A program made the position numbers and the translations under genes. The notes under the pieces are model-generated. The model saw only the letters and a list, made by a program, of their open reading frames with translations. It was not told where the DNA came from and searched no databases. A stretch of 64,000 nt of DNA from Spiroplasma endosymbiont of Polydrusus cervinus (GTDB lineage: Bacteria; Bacillota_I; Bacilli_A; Mycoplasmatales; Mycoplasmataceae): positions 620,001-684,000 of the forward strand of contig NZ_OZ026469.1 of assembly GCF_964019755.1 (NCBI RefSeq). The letters run 5' to 3'. Shown piece by piece: positions 21,203 through 30,542 of the stretch; the stretch's first letter is position 1, and each line of letters begins with the position of its first letter.

Positions 21203-21295
21203 TAAATGTGTAAATTGTAAATACCAAATCATAAAAAGTTAACTATTAATTTAGTTAACTTTTTATGATTTGGTATTTACAATTTACACATTTAA
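21203..21295. mobile_element. Palindrome of two IS30-type left ends
   Basis: TTAAATGTGTAAATTGTAAA...AAAAAGTTAACTA is repeated inverted to about 21295. It matches the left terminal repeat of the IS30-type elements at 37372 and 42740. No coding sequence. It lies between two converging transcription units and may also act as a bidirectional terminator. Confidence 0.75.
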
Positions 21296-21307
21296 TATTC
21301 TCTTTTA

Positions 21308-22108
21308 TTATGCAAAAAAATTAGTTTCATTTTCCGGACGAATTAAAATCCGATCAATTTTAATTGCTTTATTTGTTTTATCATCCACTTGTAATAATAC
21401 TGCTGAAAAAATAAATCGATCATTTTCAGTTGCTGGTTCAAATCGCGCTGGTAATCCTGTTTTTTCTTTAATAATAATTTCATCTGGGTTAGCCCCAATA
21501 ATTGAATCATAACTACCACACATCCCAACATCAGTAATATATCCGGTTCCTTTTGGCAAGATTCGATTATCAGCAGTTTGAACATGGGTATGGGTTCCAA
21601 AAAAACCAGTAATAATACCATCATAGTTTCAAGCAAAAGCTAATTTCTCAGCACTAGCTTCGGCATGAAAATCAACAAAATGATAATCACTATCATCATT
21701 TGCAATAATTTCTTCAAAAATGGTATAAGGATTATCAACAGGATCCATAAAACTGCGGCCCATTAAATTAGTAATGCGAACTTTTTTATTATTAACATTA
21801 ATAACAACAGTCCCCTGCCCAGGGGTAAACGAGTTCATATTGGCTGGTTTTAATAAATCATTTACTTCTTTAATATATTTTAAAACTTCGGGATTCCGAA
21901 AAATATGATTCCCCGAAGTAATAATATTAATCCCCGCTTCTTTTAACTCATTATAATGATGCTTCGCTATTGACTTACCATGGGTTGTATTTTCACCATT
22001 GGCAATAATTAAATTAATATTATATTTTTTTATTAGTTGTGGTAAGTATTTTTTGACAGCTGTCCGACCAGCTTGCGCATAAATATCACCAATTATTAAA
22101 ATATTCAT
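21308..22108 (-). CDS. ymdB: YmdB-family metallophosphoesterase
   Basis: Cyclic-nucleotide phosphodiesterase family, affecting gene expression and biofilm in Bacillus. Predicted 266 residues, usual length. Metal-binding motifs: IIGDIYAQAGR (Asp), IANGENTTHGKS (Asn), ITSGNHIFRN (Asn-His), DFHAEASAEK and GTHTHVQTAD (two His). One TGA-coded Trp (AFA-W-NYDG) falls between the last two. It follows ylxM by 12 bp in a leftward ftsY-ylxM-ymdB group. Confidence 0.92.
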
Positions 22109-22120
22109 TTTAGTTTCTCC

Positions 22121-22441
22121 TTAATCACTATCAATTTTTTTTAATTTTTTAATTAATCCAACGCATTCTTTAATGTTTTCAAATTCTTGATAAATAATAT
22201 CCCGCTGATGCTGTTTAAATCCTAATTGTAAGTTATTTTCAAATTTTTGCAAAGCACTTGTAATTTTTACCAATGAATCATATACAGCGTTTCGAGAAAC
22301 ACTTTTTAAACCCGCAATTTCACTTAACGAGTAATCATCAAAAAAATATAATTCAAAATATTCTTTTTGCTTAGTTGTTAATAATTTGCTATACAACTCA
22401 TATAAAATAATTAACTCATTTGATTTTTCTAAATCTTTCAT
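22121..22441 (-). CDS. ylxM: YlxM, signal-recognition-particle accessory protein
   Basis: Predicted 106 residues. The sigma-70 region-4-like helix-turn-helix is visible: LYSKLLTTKQKEYFELYFFD, DYSLSEIAGL, SVSRNAVYDSL. Bacterial YlxM modulates the SRP GTPases and is usually next to ffh or ftsY. Here its ATG overlaps the ftsY stop by one base (TAATG), so translation is coupled. Confidence 0.88.
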   Translation of the reverse strand: MKDLEKSNELIILYELYSKLLTTKQKEYFELYFFDDYSLSEIAGLKSVSRNAVYDSLVKITSALQKFENNLQLGFKQHQRDIIYQEFENIKECVGLIKKLKKIDSD

Positions 22442-23427
22442 TATTCTGTTTCCATTTCATTCTGATTAAATAAATCCTTTGTTAAATTATAAATATATTG
22501 TTCAATATCAAATTCTTGTAAATCAGTTGGTTGTTCACCTAAACCAATTAATTTAACCGGAATATTTAGTTGGTCTTTAATAGCCAATACAACGCCACCC
22601 TTAGCCGTTCCATCCATTTTGGTTAAAACAACTCCACTAACATCTGTTACTTCAGAGAAATTCTTTGCCTGGGAAATCCCATTTTGACCAGTAACCCCAT
22701 CAATTACCAATAATGTTTCATGCGGAGCATCCGAAATTTCTCGTTTAATAATACGATTAATTTTATTTAATTCGCTCATTAAATTAACTTTATTTTGCAA
22801 ACGCCCAGCGGTGTCAATAATAATAACATCAACATGGTCTTGTTTTCCTTTAACTAGGCCATCATAAATAACACTAGCCGGATCTTGGCCCTCTTTTAAT
22901 GGTTTAACAATGGCAACTTGTAAGCGTTCTGCTCATTGGTTTAACTGTTCAACAGCCCCCGCTCGGAAAGTATCACCAGCAACTAATAAAACCTTTTGTT
23001 TTTGGTCAAGAAATTGTTTTGTTAATTTAGCAATTGTTGTTGTTTTTCCAGCTCCATTAACACCAACCATTAAGATAACATTGACACGATGATTCTTAAT
23101 ATTTAACTTATTTTTTTTACTTTTGGGGTCATTATATAAATCCATTATTACTTCGACTAAATAATCATTAGTGTCTTCAATACTTCACCCTTTTTGAACT
23201 TTCTTGCGAATTTGGTTCGTAATTCGTAAGACCATATTCATTCCTATATCACTGGCAATTAAAATTTCTTCTAATTCTGCTAAGTATTGATCATCATATT
23301 CTTTATACTTATGTACTAATTTTTTAATATCATGAGAAAAAGTTAAGCGTGTTTTTTGTAACGCCTTTTCTAATTTAATTTGTTTTTTCTCTTCACGCTT
23401 TGCTTTTAATTTTTGAAAAAAACTCAT
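22441..23427 (-). CDS. ftsY: Signal recognition particle receptor FtsY
   Basis: GTPase receptor that delivers ribosome-SRP complexes to SecYEG. Predicted 328 residues; a short basic N-terminus replaces the long acidic A domain. The N domain is followed by the G domain: G1 [27 protein letters not shown]3 [10 protein letters not shown]4 [13 protein letters not shown], and closing [13 protein letters not shown]. Two TGA-coded Trp. Ribosome binding is weak (GAAAAGAAATG). An IS30-type end lies about 70 bp upstream, so its promoter region may have been altered. Confidence 0.95.
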
Positions 23428-23494
23428 TTCTTTTCTTCACCCACTTCTCTATTGCGGATTATAATTTCACAACAACTTTGAAACTATCTTTATC

Positions 23495-23598
23495 TGTATA
23501 CTGTAAAACTAAATCATAAAAAGTTAATAAAATTATAACAAATTAAAAATAAAAAACAATAATCACAAAAAATAGTAAATTAAAAATATTGTTTTTAA
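23495..23598. repeat. IS30-type right end
   Basis: TGTATACTGTAAAACTAAAT and following sequence match the terminal ~100 bp of the IS30-type element. It gives the stop codon of the lipoprotein gene to its right. The matching opposite end is the short piece at 25646-25662. Confidence 0.75.
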
Positions 23599-24101
23599 TA
23601 TTTATTTTTAATATTTCCGTTATTATCAATTTCTGGTGTATTTGGTTCACTGTCATTATTTCAGCAATAAACTGATTTAAAATAATCATCGCTTCTATAT
23701 CATCAGTGAGAAAACTCAACAATACCAGATTTATATATATTTAAGTTAATACCCTTAATATCTGAATTAGTTAAATTTAAATTATAACCACTTAAATTAT
23801 TAATATTTCTTTTTCCTGCAGGAGTATTTAAATCTATATTATTTTTAAATTTAACAATACGACAATCATCAGTTCCATTACCACGCCACACAACAAAATA
23901 ATATTTATTATCTAATTTATTAAGTGGTTTTTCTTCTGGTGCTATTCATTCTAAAATACCATCTTTTATGTTTATATTGTTTTTCTCTTTTAGTTCTTTT
24001 AATTTTACTTCATTATATTCTGATTTATTACAAGCAACTAAACTTGTTGTAATTGTTCCAATTAAAGTGATGGTTGTTAAAAGATTTAATATTTTTTTCA
24101 T
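23595..24101 (-). CDS. Lipoprotein, unknown function, C-terminus fused to IS end
   Basis: Predicted 168 residues. MKKILNLLTTITLIGTIT leads to lipobox SLVAC (Cys ~24). The mature part contains KYYFVVWRGNGTDDCRIVKF and a SHWWYRSDDYFKSVYCWNND stretch rich in TGA-coded Trp. The last residues (KNKY) and TAA come from the IS30-type end, so the native C-terminus may be lost. ATATAAATATG upstream has no strong ribosome site. It starts 2 bp after the gene at 24104 ends. Confidence 0.7.
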
Positions 24102-24103
24102 AT

Positions 24104-24625
24104 TTATATTATTTCTGTATTTAAAATTAGTTTAGGTTTTCCATCTCTTATTAAAGATAAAATTGCTTTTCCATTAAAAATTATACTATTATCTTCATTA
24201 ATAATAATTTCATCTGGTAATAAACTATATTTTTGTAAAATCTGCATTGCTTCTTTAATTGATAATGTAACAATTTGCTCTTTATTATCACCACCATTAA
24301 TTATTTCAACATTAATAGTTCCTATAATTTTTTGTTTTAAATTTATTGTAGATTCATATTTACTTTCTCTTACTGAATAAACAATTGTTTCTTTTTCATG
24401 GGGGAAAAGTTCTATTTCGTCTTCTGATTCATTAAATGAATATAAAATCATTTCTTGTTCTTGTTTATTTACATTTGATAAAGTATGTGTTGTTGTTTCA
24501 TCCCTATAATTAATATTTAAAAAGTCTCATAATTCATTTTCATTATCCATATTTAAAGTTCAACCAGTTTGTAAATTATCTTTTCCATTTTTACTTATTC
24601 CTTTTATAATCTGAAAGATAAATTT
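24104..24625 (-). pseudogene. C-terminal part of a secreted protein, possibly ETX/MTX2 (aerolysin-like)
   Basis: Open from 24625 (just after a TAA) to 24104, with the first ATG at 24550 giving 148 residues. ETTTHTLSNVNKQEQ, LFPHEKETIVYSVRESKY and IIGTINVEII resemble the 'alternating Ser/Thr strands, P-x-K-x-V, G' pattern of ETX/MTX2 pore-forming proteins. That is a by-eye resemblance only. No signal peptide or good ribosome site precedes it, and upstream sequence (24626-25492) looks like its broken N-terminal part, so it is probably a relic. Confidence 0.45.
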
Positions 24626-24997
24626 TTATTTTTGATTATATTCACATTTGGATATGCTTACTGATTTTATAATTGAAGAATTTTTTTGCGTTCTTTTATA
24701 GTAAAAAAAACATTTTTATAATTAACACCCCAATTTAAATCTTCGTTTCTTTTTGCTTCAATATTTCCAAAATTTAAATTATTAGTATTAATATAATTTA
24801 TTTTCTTAAATTTTAAATTGGGATTCTCATCTCGAAATTTAAAAAATACTGCTTTTTTAATTAATTTATTTAAATTAACAATTTTATTTTGTTGATTAAT
24901 TATATAATATATTTTATTATTTTTAGAAAAATATTTATTACTATTATTTTTTTTCTTTTACTATAGCTGAATTATTTGTTTTGTTAATAATTTCTAA
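24626..24997 (-). other. Broken coding remnant, no intact gene
   Basis: On the minus strand, stretches such as IYYIINQQNKIVNLNKLIKKAVFFKFRDE and NFGNIEAKRNEDLNWG are readable but separated by stops and shifts. They probably connect the propeller-like fragment on the right to the ETX-like fragment on the left. Confidence 0.45.
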
Positions 24998-25468
24998 TTA
25001 TGAAATATCTAATTCAGGATTTAAATAATTTAATTCATTTAAAATTACACTATCAAAATTATTATTAATTTGTCCTAAATTATAATAATTAGGATCATAT
25101 TCATAAACACTATTATCTCCTGAGCTAAAATATAATTTATTGTTGAAAACTACACCAGAAGAAGCAATTCAACCATTCATTTTAATAATAAATTTTTATT
25201 GTTTTGTTACTGGATCATATTCATAAACACTATTATCATCTGAACCAAAATATATTTTATTATTTAAAACAATTCCACTAGTAGAAATTCTGCCATTTGT
25301 TGTAATGATAATTTTTGTTCTATTTATTTTATCATTTTCATTGTTACTTCGCTTTTGTTTTTTATTATTTATATTTTCTATTTTTTGATACGGGCTAGCA
25401 GCAATGACATTTGGAATTGCAGTTCCGGTAATTGTTAATACACTTAATAAACTTAACAGTTTTTTCAT
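24998..25468 (-). pseudogene. Secreted protein with propeller-like repeats, in-frame stop
   Basis: N-terminus MKKLLSLLSVLTITGTAIP ends in VIAASPYQK, a cleavable Spiroplasma-type signal peptide without lipobox Cys. Two repeats follow: GIVLNNKIYFGSDDNSVYEY and GVVFNNKLYFSSGDNSVYEY, about 37 residues apart, as in PQQ/Kelch-like beta-propellers. A TAA at 25196-25198 separates the two repeats without a frame change. The frame then ends at 24998. Probably the N-terminal part of the relic that continues leftwards. Confidence 0.6.
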
Positions 25469-25531
25469 TTTGTATAATTTCTTTTCTTTCACCTTGAAAC
25501 TTTTTATTTATTTATCAAGATCTATTGACAT

Positions 25532-25555
25532 TATATATATATATATATATATATA
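25532..25555. repeat. (AT)n microsatellite
   Basis: About 12 consecutive AT units upstream of the leftward secreted-protein relic. Such tracts in a promoter can vary in length. Confidence 0.8.
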
Positions 25556-25645
25556 AACACTTTTAAATATATTTTAGAAAGAAGATTGTTTGGAATGATT
25601 ATTATTGTAATTATATTGTACTAATCTGGGTTCGCGGGATTTTCT

Positions 25646-25662
25646 ATAGTTTTACAGTATAC
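25646..25662. repeat. Short IS30-type right-end fragment
   Basis: TAGTTTTACAGTATACA matches the outermost 17 bp of the IS30-type right end, in inverted orientation to the copy at 23495. GGGTGCAGTCC just right (25679-25689) resembles the end of the 1.23-kb IS. Confidence 0.55.
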
Positions 25663-25707
25663 AAATACTTAATAAAATGGGTGCAGTCCTTATCATATTT
25701 TCTTTTT

Positions 25708-25824
25708 TTATTTTGAATCTTTCCCAACGACTTTTTCTTTTTTTGCTGCTTCTTTGCGAGCTAAGATTTTCGCCATTTTTTTCTCCGCCATTAAACGACG
25801 ACGTTTTTTCATTGACATTGCCAT
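25708..25824 (-). CDS. Small very basic protein, unknown function
   Basis: Predicted 38 residues, with MKKRRRLMAEKKMAKILARK in the middle. About half of the residues are Lys or Arg; one helix is likely. GAAGGTG lies about 10 bp before the ATG, and codon use looks normal, so it is probably real. It could bind nucleic acid. A ribosome-associated role is conceivable, but no family was recognised. It follows trxA leftwards by about 50 bp. Confidence 0.55.
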   Translation of the reverse strand: MAMSMKKRRRLMAEKKMAKILARKEAAKKEKVVGKDSK

Positions 25825-25871
25825 TTTATTATTCACCTTCTTCTTTTTAACTTTATTAGTAAAAATTTAAT

Positions 25872-26189
25872 TTAATTTTGACTTAATAAATCTTGTTCAA
25901 TTTCATTAGCAGTTACAAATCCTATCTTACGTTTTAATTCGTTTCCACTTTGAAAAATAATTAATGTCGGAATTGATAAAATCCCATGATCCTGAGCAAT
26001 ATCTTGTAGAACATCAACATTAACTTTAATAAAATTAACATCATCACGGGTTTTTGCTAACTCATCAATTATTGGAGCAATCATTTTACATGGTCCACAT
26101 CAATCAGCATAAAAATCAACTAATGTTAACTTTGTATCAATAATTGCTTTTTTAAATTCATCAATATCTTTTATTTCTTTTATAGCCAT
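25872..26189 (-). CDS. trxA: Thioredoxin
   Basis: Cytosolic disulfide reductase. Predicted 105 residues, usual length. The active site is DFYADWCGPCKMIAP, with the Trp encoded by TGA, which proves table 4 here. The cis-Pro loop ILSIPTLIIFQSG is present. The ATG at 26189 is chosen over the one two codons earlier because AAAGGAG sits 9 bp before it but only 3 bp before the other. Confidence 0.97.
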
Positions 26190-26243
26190 CTTCATTTTCT
26201 CCTTTATTTAACTCTCTTACTTTTTTATCATATCATAAAAGTG

Positions 26244-26384
26244 CTATTTTTTTAAAAAATGTTGCAAATATTTTGCTGGGCCATCTTCACGATTTGATAA
26301 TGTTACTTCATTGGCCATTTTTTTAATTCATCAATAGCATTACCAACAGCAATCCCAACTCCCGCTTGGCGAATTAATGAATAT
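26244..26384 (-). pseudogene. HAD-type phosphatase (Cof family), C-terminal stub
   Basis: The remaining ~45 codons read SLIRQAGVGIAVGNAIDELK and ANEVTLSNREDGPAKYL, the typical end of Cof-type HAD hydrolases (the 'G-x-A-M-x-N-A' region). The gene is cut at about 26384, where the 1.23-kb IS stub begins; no other part is seen in the window. Confidence 0.75.
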
Positions 26385-26412
26385 GTAAAGAAAAAAAGTC
26401 TTTGCTAAACTT
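26385..26412 (+). repeat. Stray left-end stub of the 1.23-kb IS
   Basis: GTAAAGAAAAAAAGTCTTTG... repeats positions ~20-47 of the IS left end and abuts copy B exactly at CTAAACTT|TAGACTGC. So copy B seems inserted into, or recombined with, the left end of an older copy. Confidence 0.8.
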
Positions 26413-26482
26413 TAGACTGCACCCAAAAAAGTAAGTAAAGAAAAAAAGTCTTTGCTAAACTTTAAAGGAGGTGCATTTTTAT

Positions 26483-26746
26483 ATGGCAAGAAAAGGACAA
26501 AAATTTAATAAATATACAGCATATTTTCGAAAAATGATAGTACAAGAGGTTAAAAATAATAGTATAAGTTTTATTGCAAAAAAATATCAAATTAATAAAA
26601 AAACTGTTTCTTCATGGTATGAAAATTTTAAGAAAGGAATTTTAAACACCAATAAAGGTCCAAAAGAATCATTTAAAAAAAGAGATTTAAACTATTACAA
26701 AGTTAGGTATGAATTACTAAAAAAGCTTCATGACTTTTACAATTAA
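26483..26746 (+). CDS. IS3-family transposase OrfA (copy B)
   Basis: 87 residues, helix-turn-helix protein as in copy A, with Ser for Ala in KKTVSSWYENF and Lys for Glu in KESFKKRD. AAAGGAGG lies before the ATG. A6G slip site at about 26719. Confidence 0.88.
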   Translation: MARKGQKFNKYTAYFRKMIVQEVKNNSISFIAKKYQINKKTVSSWYENFKKGILNTNKGPKESFKKRDLNYYKVRYELLKKLHDFYN

Positions 26747-27602
26747 ATAAAAGAAAAATTGTATCTTTTATCAAAGAAAACATTAATAAATATCCACTAA
26801 ATTTATTACTTGATATAACAGATTTAAAGCGTAGTTATTGAGATAAATATAAAAATTATTCAAGCAATGGTAAGGATAGCGAATCATTAAAAATATTGTA
26901 AAAGTCTATGAAGAAAATTTAAAACAATTTGGTTATCGTCGAATTACCAAATATTTAAAAGAAGATTATGGCATTGTTTATAATGCTAAGAAAGTATTGC
27001 GAATTATGAAAGAAAATAATATTCAAGCTGAATATGTAAAGCGTATGCGTAGAAAAATATTAATAAAACAAAATAGAAATAAAAATATAATTAAATATCC
27101 TGATTTAGTAAATCGTAATTTTAATGATATTAAAGAAAGATTTTCAATTTTATTTACTGATGTAACTTATTTAATTTGAAATGGTAAAAAACATTATCAA
27201 TCAACAATATTTGATGGATATACTAAAGAAATTATTGATGTAAAATGATCAAAATTTAATAATAACAAACTTGTAATTGATAATTTAAATGATGCAATTA
27301 ATAAAATTAAAAAAATAAAAAAAGATCTAAATAAAACAATAATTCATTCAGATCACGGATATCAATATACATCTAAAGATTACAATAGTAAATGTTTAGA
27401 TAACAAAATTATAATTTCAATGGGTAAAAATTATCATTGTACAGACAACATTATTATTGAAAGTTTTCATTCATTACTTAAAAAAGGAACAATCCATAAT
27501 AAAAATTATAAATCTCATAATGAATATATTAATGATGTTAAAAAATGAAATAAATGATATTCAAACCAAAAAGAAAAATATATAATAAATGAAAGTTTGT
27601 AA
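26719..27602 (+). pseudogene. IS3-family transposase OrfB (copy B), frameshifted
   Basis: Same product as in copy A, but the run in SESLKNIV has five A instead of six (about 26888-26893), shifting the frame before the catalytic core. Downstream DDE motifs (LFTDVTYLIW, HSDHGYQY, IESFHSLLKKG) remain readable in another frame. Confidence 0.85.
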
Positions 27603-27640
27603 ACCTTTTTATTAATGCTTACTAAACAGGGTGCAGTCTA

Positions 27641-27894
27641 TATAATTAAATACCACAATTAGACCTTGCTTGGAAAATTTTACATCAAGACAATATTTTA
27701 AAAAAATTTTTTTAAATTAAATTAGTGTTTGTTAAGATTAGTAAAATTTATTTTTTGTTGTTTTTAATTTTATAATTTTAAAAATAAATATTAAAAATAA
27801 TATTTTTAATTTACTATTTTTTGTGATTATTGTTTTTTATTTTTAATTTGTTATAATTTTATTAACTTTTTATGATTTAATTTTATAATATACA
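27641..27894 (+). pseudogene. IS30-type element, last part of transposase and right end
   Basis: Reads ...NTTIRPCLENFTSRQYFKK and ends in the terminal repeat TTTTATAATATACA. All upstream parts were lost at the border with copy B. It lies directly before rnhC. Confidence 0.75.
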
Positions 27895-27915
27895 GAAAAT
27901 AATGAGGGCCTTCAC

Positions 27916-28815
27916 ATGAATAATATTAGTTTCAAAAAAGTTGATTCCAAAATTATTGAATCAATTAATACTGCTTATCAAGCTTATACTATCAACAATG
28001 CCGATCTTAATAAAGTTAATGTTTTTAACAAAAACGGGATTACAATTACAATTTATAAAACCAATAGTGTTTTATTCCAGGGTTATCATTCCGAAAAAGA
28101 AGCCCAGCGGTTTTTTCCAACATTAACAAGTTCTTTGCCAAATAAAAAAAAAGAAAATGTTATTGCAATAAATTATTTTCAAAAAGATGTTATTGGTAAT
28201 GATGAAGTTGGTGTTGGCGACATTTTTGGTCCGCTTGTTGTCACCGCTGCATATCTACCCTTGGCCACTTTTGACCAGTTAGCAGCCTTACCAATTAAGG
28301 ATAGTAAAAAAATCACAAATCAACAAATTTTAACCTTAGCACCAACAATTAAAAAATTAGTTAAAAGCGCTACAATTATTATTAATAATGAACTTTATAA
28401 TAAATGATATGATAAATACCAAAATGCCCATGTTATTAAAGCTTTAGGTCATAATCAAGCTTTGGTACAATTATTAGCAAAGTATAACCTAACTAATAAA
28501 ACAATCTTTATTGATCAATTTGTTAATCAAACAAAATACTTTGAATATTTGCAACACACAAAGCCAATGATTAAAGATAATCTTGTTTTCATTACCAAAG
28601 GAGAGGAAAAATCATTAGTCATTGCCTGTAGTGCCATTTTAAGTCGTGCAACCTTTCTAATTAAAATACAAGAACTAGAAGCGAAATACCACCTTTTTTT
28701 CCCATTAGGAGCTAGTGAAACAGTTAAGACAGTGGCCCGAAACTACAAAGCAACAATGCCCGCCACTACGTATAATCAGTTTTTAAAAGAGCATTTTAAT
28801 TTAACAAAAAAATAA
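27916..28815 (+). CDS. rnhC: Ribonuclease HIII
   Basis: Cuts RNA in RNA-DNA hybrids and removes primers. Predicted 299 residues, usual length. The N-terminal TBP-like domain (about 1-85) contains LFQGYHSEKEAQRFF. The catalytic domain has GNDEVGVGDIFGPLVV (Asp-Glu), IKDSKKIT (Asp) and FIDQFVN (Asp). One TGA-coded Trp at 28408. TGAGGGCC lies upstream. An IS30-type end borders it on each side, so it is a conserved gene stranded between mobile elements. Confidence 0.94.
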
Positions 28816-29017
28816 TACTTTCCAAGGATTATTTTTAATCTTCTGTATACTGTAAAACTAAATCATAAAAAGTTAATAAAATTATAACAAATTAAAAATA
28901 AAAAACAATAATCACAAAAAATAGTAAATTAAAAATATTGTTTTTAATATTTATTTTTAAAATTATAAAATTAAAAACAACAAAAAATAAATTTTACTAA
29001 TCTTAACAAACACTAAT

Positions 29018-30004
29018 TTAATTTAAAAAAATTTTTTTAAAATATTGTCTTGATGTAAAATTTTCCAAGCAAGGTCTAATTATGGTATTTAATATATCTA
29101 AAATAGATTTTAATCTACTACGAATATTAATTAATGGCTCATTTTAACCCAATCAACGCTTTATATCTCTATTTATTCTTTCTACTAATGCTTTCTGACG
29201 AGGTTTACCAGAATCACAAAAATAAACTCTTATTTTAAAATGTTTTTCTATTGTTTTTCATCTATAAAATTATTTTCCTCTATCGGTTAAAATACAACTA
29301 AATTTACTAATACCAATTTATTTAATCATTTTCATTAAAATTGTTAATACAATACTTGCCTTTTTACTAAATAAAATATGATAAAAAAGTATTTTTGATT
29401 TACGATTTACTAAAACTAACAAATAAAAATTACCACAATCAAGAGTATCCATTTCTCAAATTCCACTAAAACTTAAATCATTTCCATAATCATTTTAAAA
29501 TTGCTTATAATCTCTAATATTAAGTAATTTTCCACGATTATCATTTTGTTCCCCATTTTTTGTTTTTCTTTTTTTATTTTTAAAATATAACATTTCTTTT
29601 TTTAAATTAAAATAACCTAATTTAATATACTTATACATTGTTTTAAACATACACCAAATTTTACATTATATTGTAATTCATACGAAGTAATAATATTTTG
29701 TGGCGAACAACCAAAATTATTATATTCATTAGAAAAATGACTTAATTCTTGTGAATTTAACATTGAATATTTACGACATTGTTTTTTATTTTTATCATGT
29801 ATTTTTTGTGCTTTTGCAGCATTATAATCATTAATATTATCAAACAATATTTAACTCTTGCCAAATAGTTCTATAATCTCTATTCATTTGCTTAGCAATT
29901 TTTCGAATATTAATTATTCCATTTTCCTTTTTAAATAATTCATTATCTTTTAATTTTTCCAAATTTACTCTTTCATTAAAATCTAATCTTTCATATTTTT
30001 TCAT
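29018..30004 (-). pseudogene. IS30-family transposase, decayed
   Basis: N-terminus YERLDFNERVNLEKL and NIRKIAKQMNRDYRTIW is the IS30 helix-turn-helix (Tra8-type). It continues through QCRKYSMLNSQ and SGIWEMDTLDCGNFYLLVLV, then CILTDRGK and FCDSGKPRQKALVERINRDI, the DDE core. Several frameshifts (about 29640 and 29850) and stops, including TAA for Glu in GKEF, make it inactive. About 330 codons if restored, close to IS30 transposases. Confidence 0.82.
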
Positions 30005-30088
30005 ACTTTATCTCCTAAAATATTTAAAATGTTATAATTTATGTGCAATAATTATAACATTTTAAATATTTTAGGAGATAAAGTATGA
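30001..30088. promoter_or_regulatory. Palindromic divergent promoter and start region
   Basis: Two perfect 39-bp arms (30001-30039, 30050-30088) around a 10-bp loop. Each arm contains, going outwards, a TATAAT-like -10 box, a TTTTAGGAGA ribosome site and the ATG of its gene: leftward the transposase, rightward the lipoprotein-signal ORF. The same layout recurs near 43110-43185. Confidence 0.75.
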
Positions 30089-30260
30089 AAAAGTTGCTAA
30101 GTATTTTAGGAGCAATCGGATTAAAAGCAACAAGTACAACATCATTAATTAGTTGCGAAAAACCAAATAATAGTGAAAACGGCGAGTAATAAACCAGAAC
30201 CCAAACCAGAGCAACGACCAGTTGGAAATAATTGAAAGTTAATTGAAGATTATAAATTAC
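30085..30260 (+). pseudogene. Passenger lipoprotein-signal ORF of the IS30-type element
   Basis: MKKLLSILGAIGLKATSTT leads to lipobox SLISC at Cys 24, then EKPNNSENGE and a stop. One base later the frame continues NKPEPKPEQRPVGNNWKLIED. The sequence matches the start of Spiroplasma lipoproteins. The same ORF, without its ATG or with shifts, lies at 37580-37760 and 42950-43130 on the minus strand. Confidence 0.65.
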
Positions 30261-30277
30261 GCGGGATAATTTATTCT

Positions 30278-30387
30278 TTACTTTTTAATTTTAATATCAT
30301 TTGCAATCTTATTGACAGTATTAATAACAATATCTTTACCATACTTTTTACTAACGACCGCAAAATTAAATATTGCTTTATTTGCAT
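30278..30387 (-). pseudogene. 36-codon ORF of the IS30-type element, frameshifted
   Basis: Start MQIKQYLILRSLVK is preceded by TAGGAGGTTG. One A is missing in the run after RSLV compared with the intact copies at 37466 and 42837, which breaks the frame. Confidence 0.65.
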
Positions 30388-30542
30388 AATTTCAACCTCC
30401 TATAATTAACTTAAAAATTAACTTAAAAAAGTTAACTAAATTAATAGTTAACTTTTTATGATTTGGTATTTATAATTTACAATTCTATCACTACAGTAAT
30501 TTTTTAATATTGATAATTTTAATCCTTAGGTTAATAAATTAA

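Larger units (their letters stand above)
26413..27640 (+). mobile_element. IS3-family insertion sequence, copy B (orfB frameshifted)
   Basis: Both ends intact (TAGACTGCACCC, GGGTGCAGTCTA). To the right lies the 3' part of an IS30-type element, to the left a stub of its own left end and the HAD relic. Loss of one A near 26890 breaks orfB, so it depends on other copies to move. Confidence 0.9.
28844..30481 (-). mobile_element. IS30-type element with passenger ORFs, most complete copy
   Basis: 1,638 bp from TGTATACTGTAAAACTAAAT to ...GGTATTTATAATTTACA. The two ends share the core AAATCATAAAAAGTTAA in inverted orientation but differ outside it. In transcription order: left end with internal hairpin, 36-codon ORF (minus), lipoprotein-signal ORF (plus), palindromic promoter, IS30 transposase (minus), right end. 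All three genes are broken here (frameshifts or stops), but other copies show intact parts. Confidence 0.8.

Noticed and set aside
25532-25555. Possible phase-variable promoter from the (AT)n tract
   Set aside because: The gene downstream is already broken, and one sequence cannot show length variation; kept only as a repeat.
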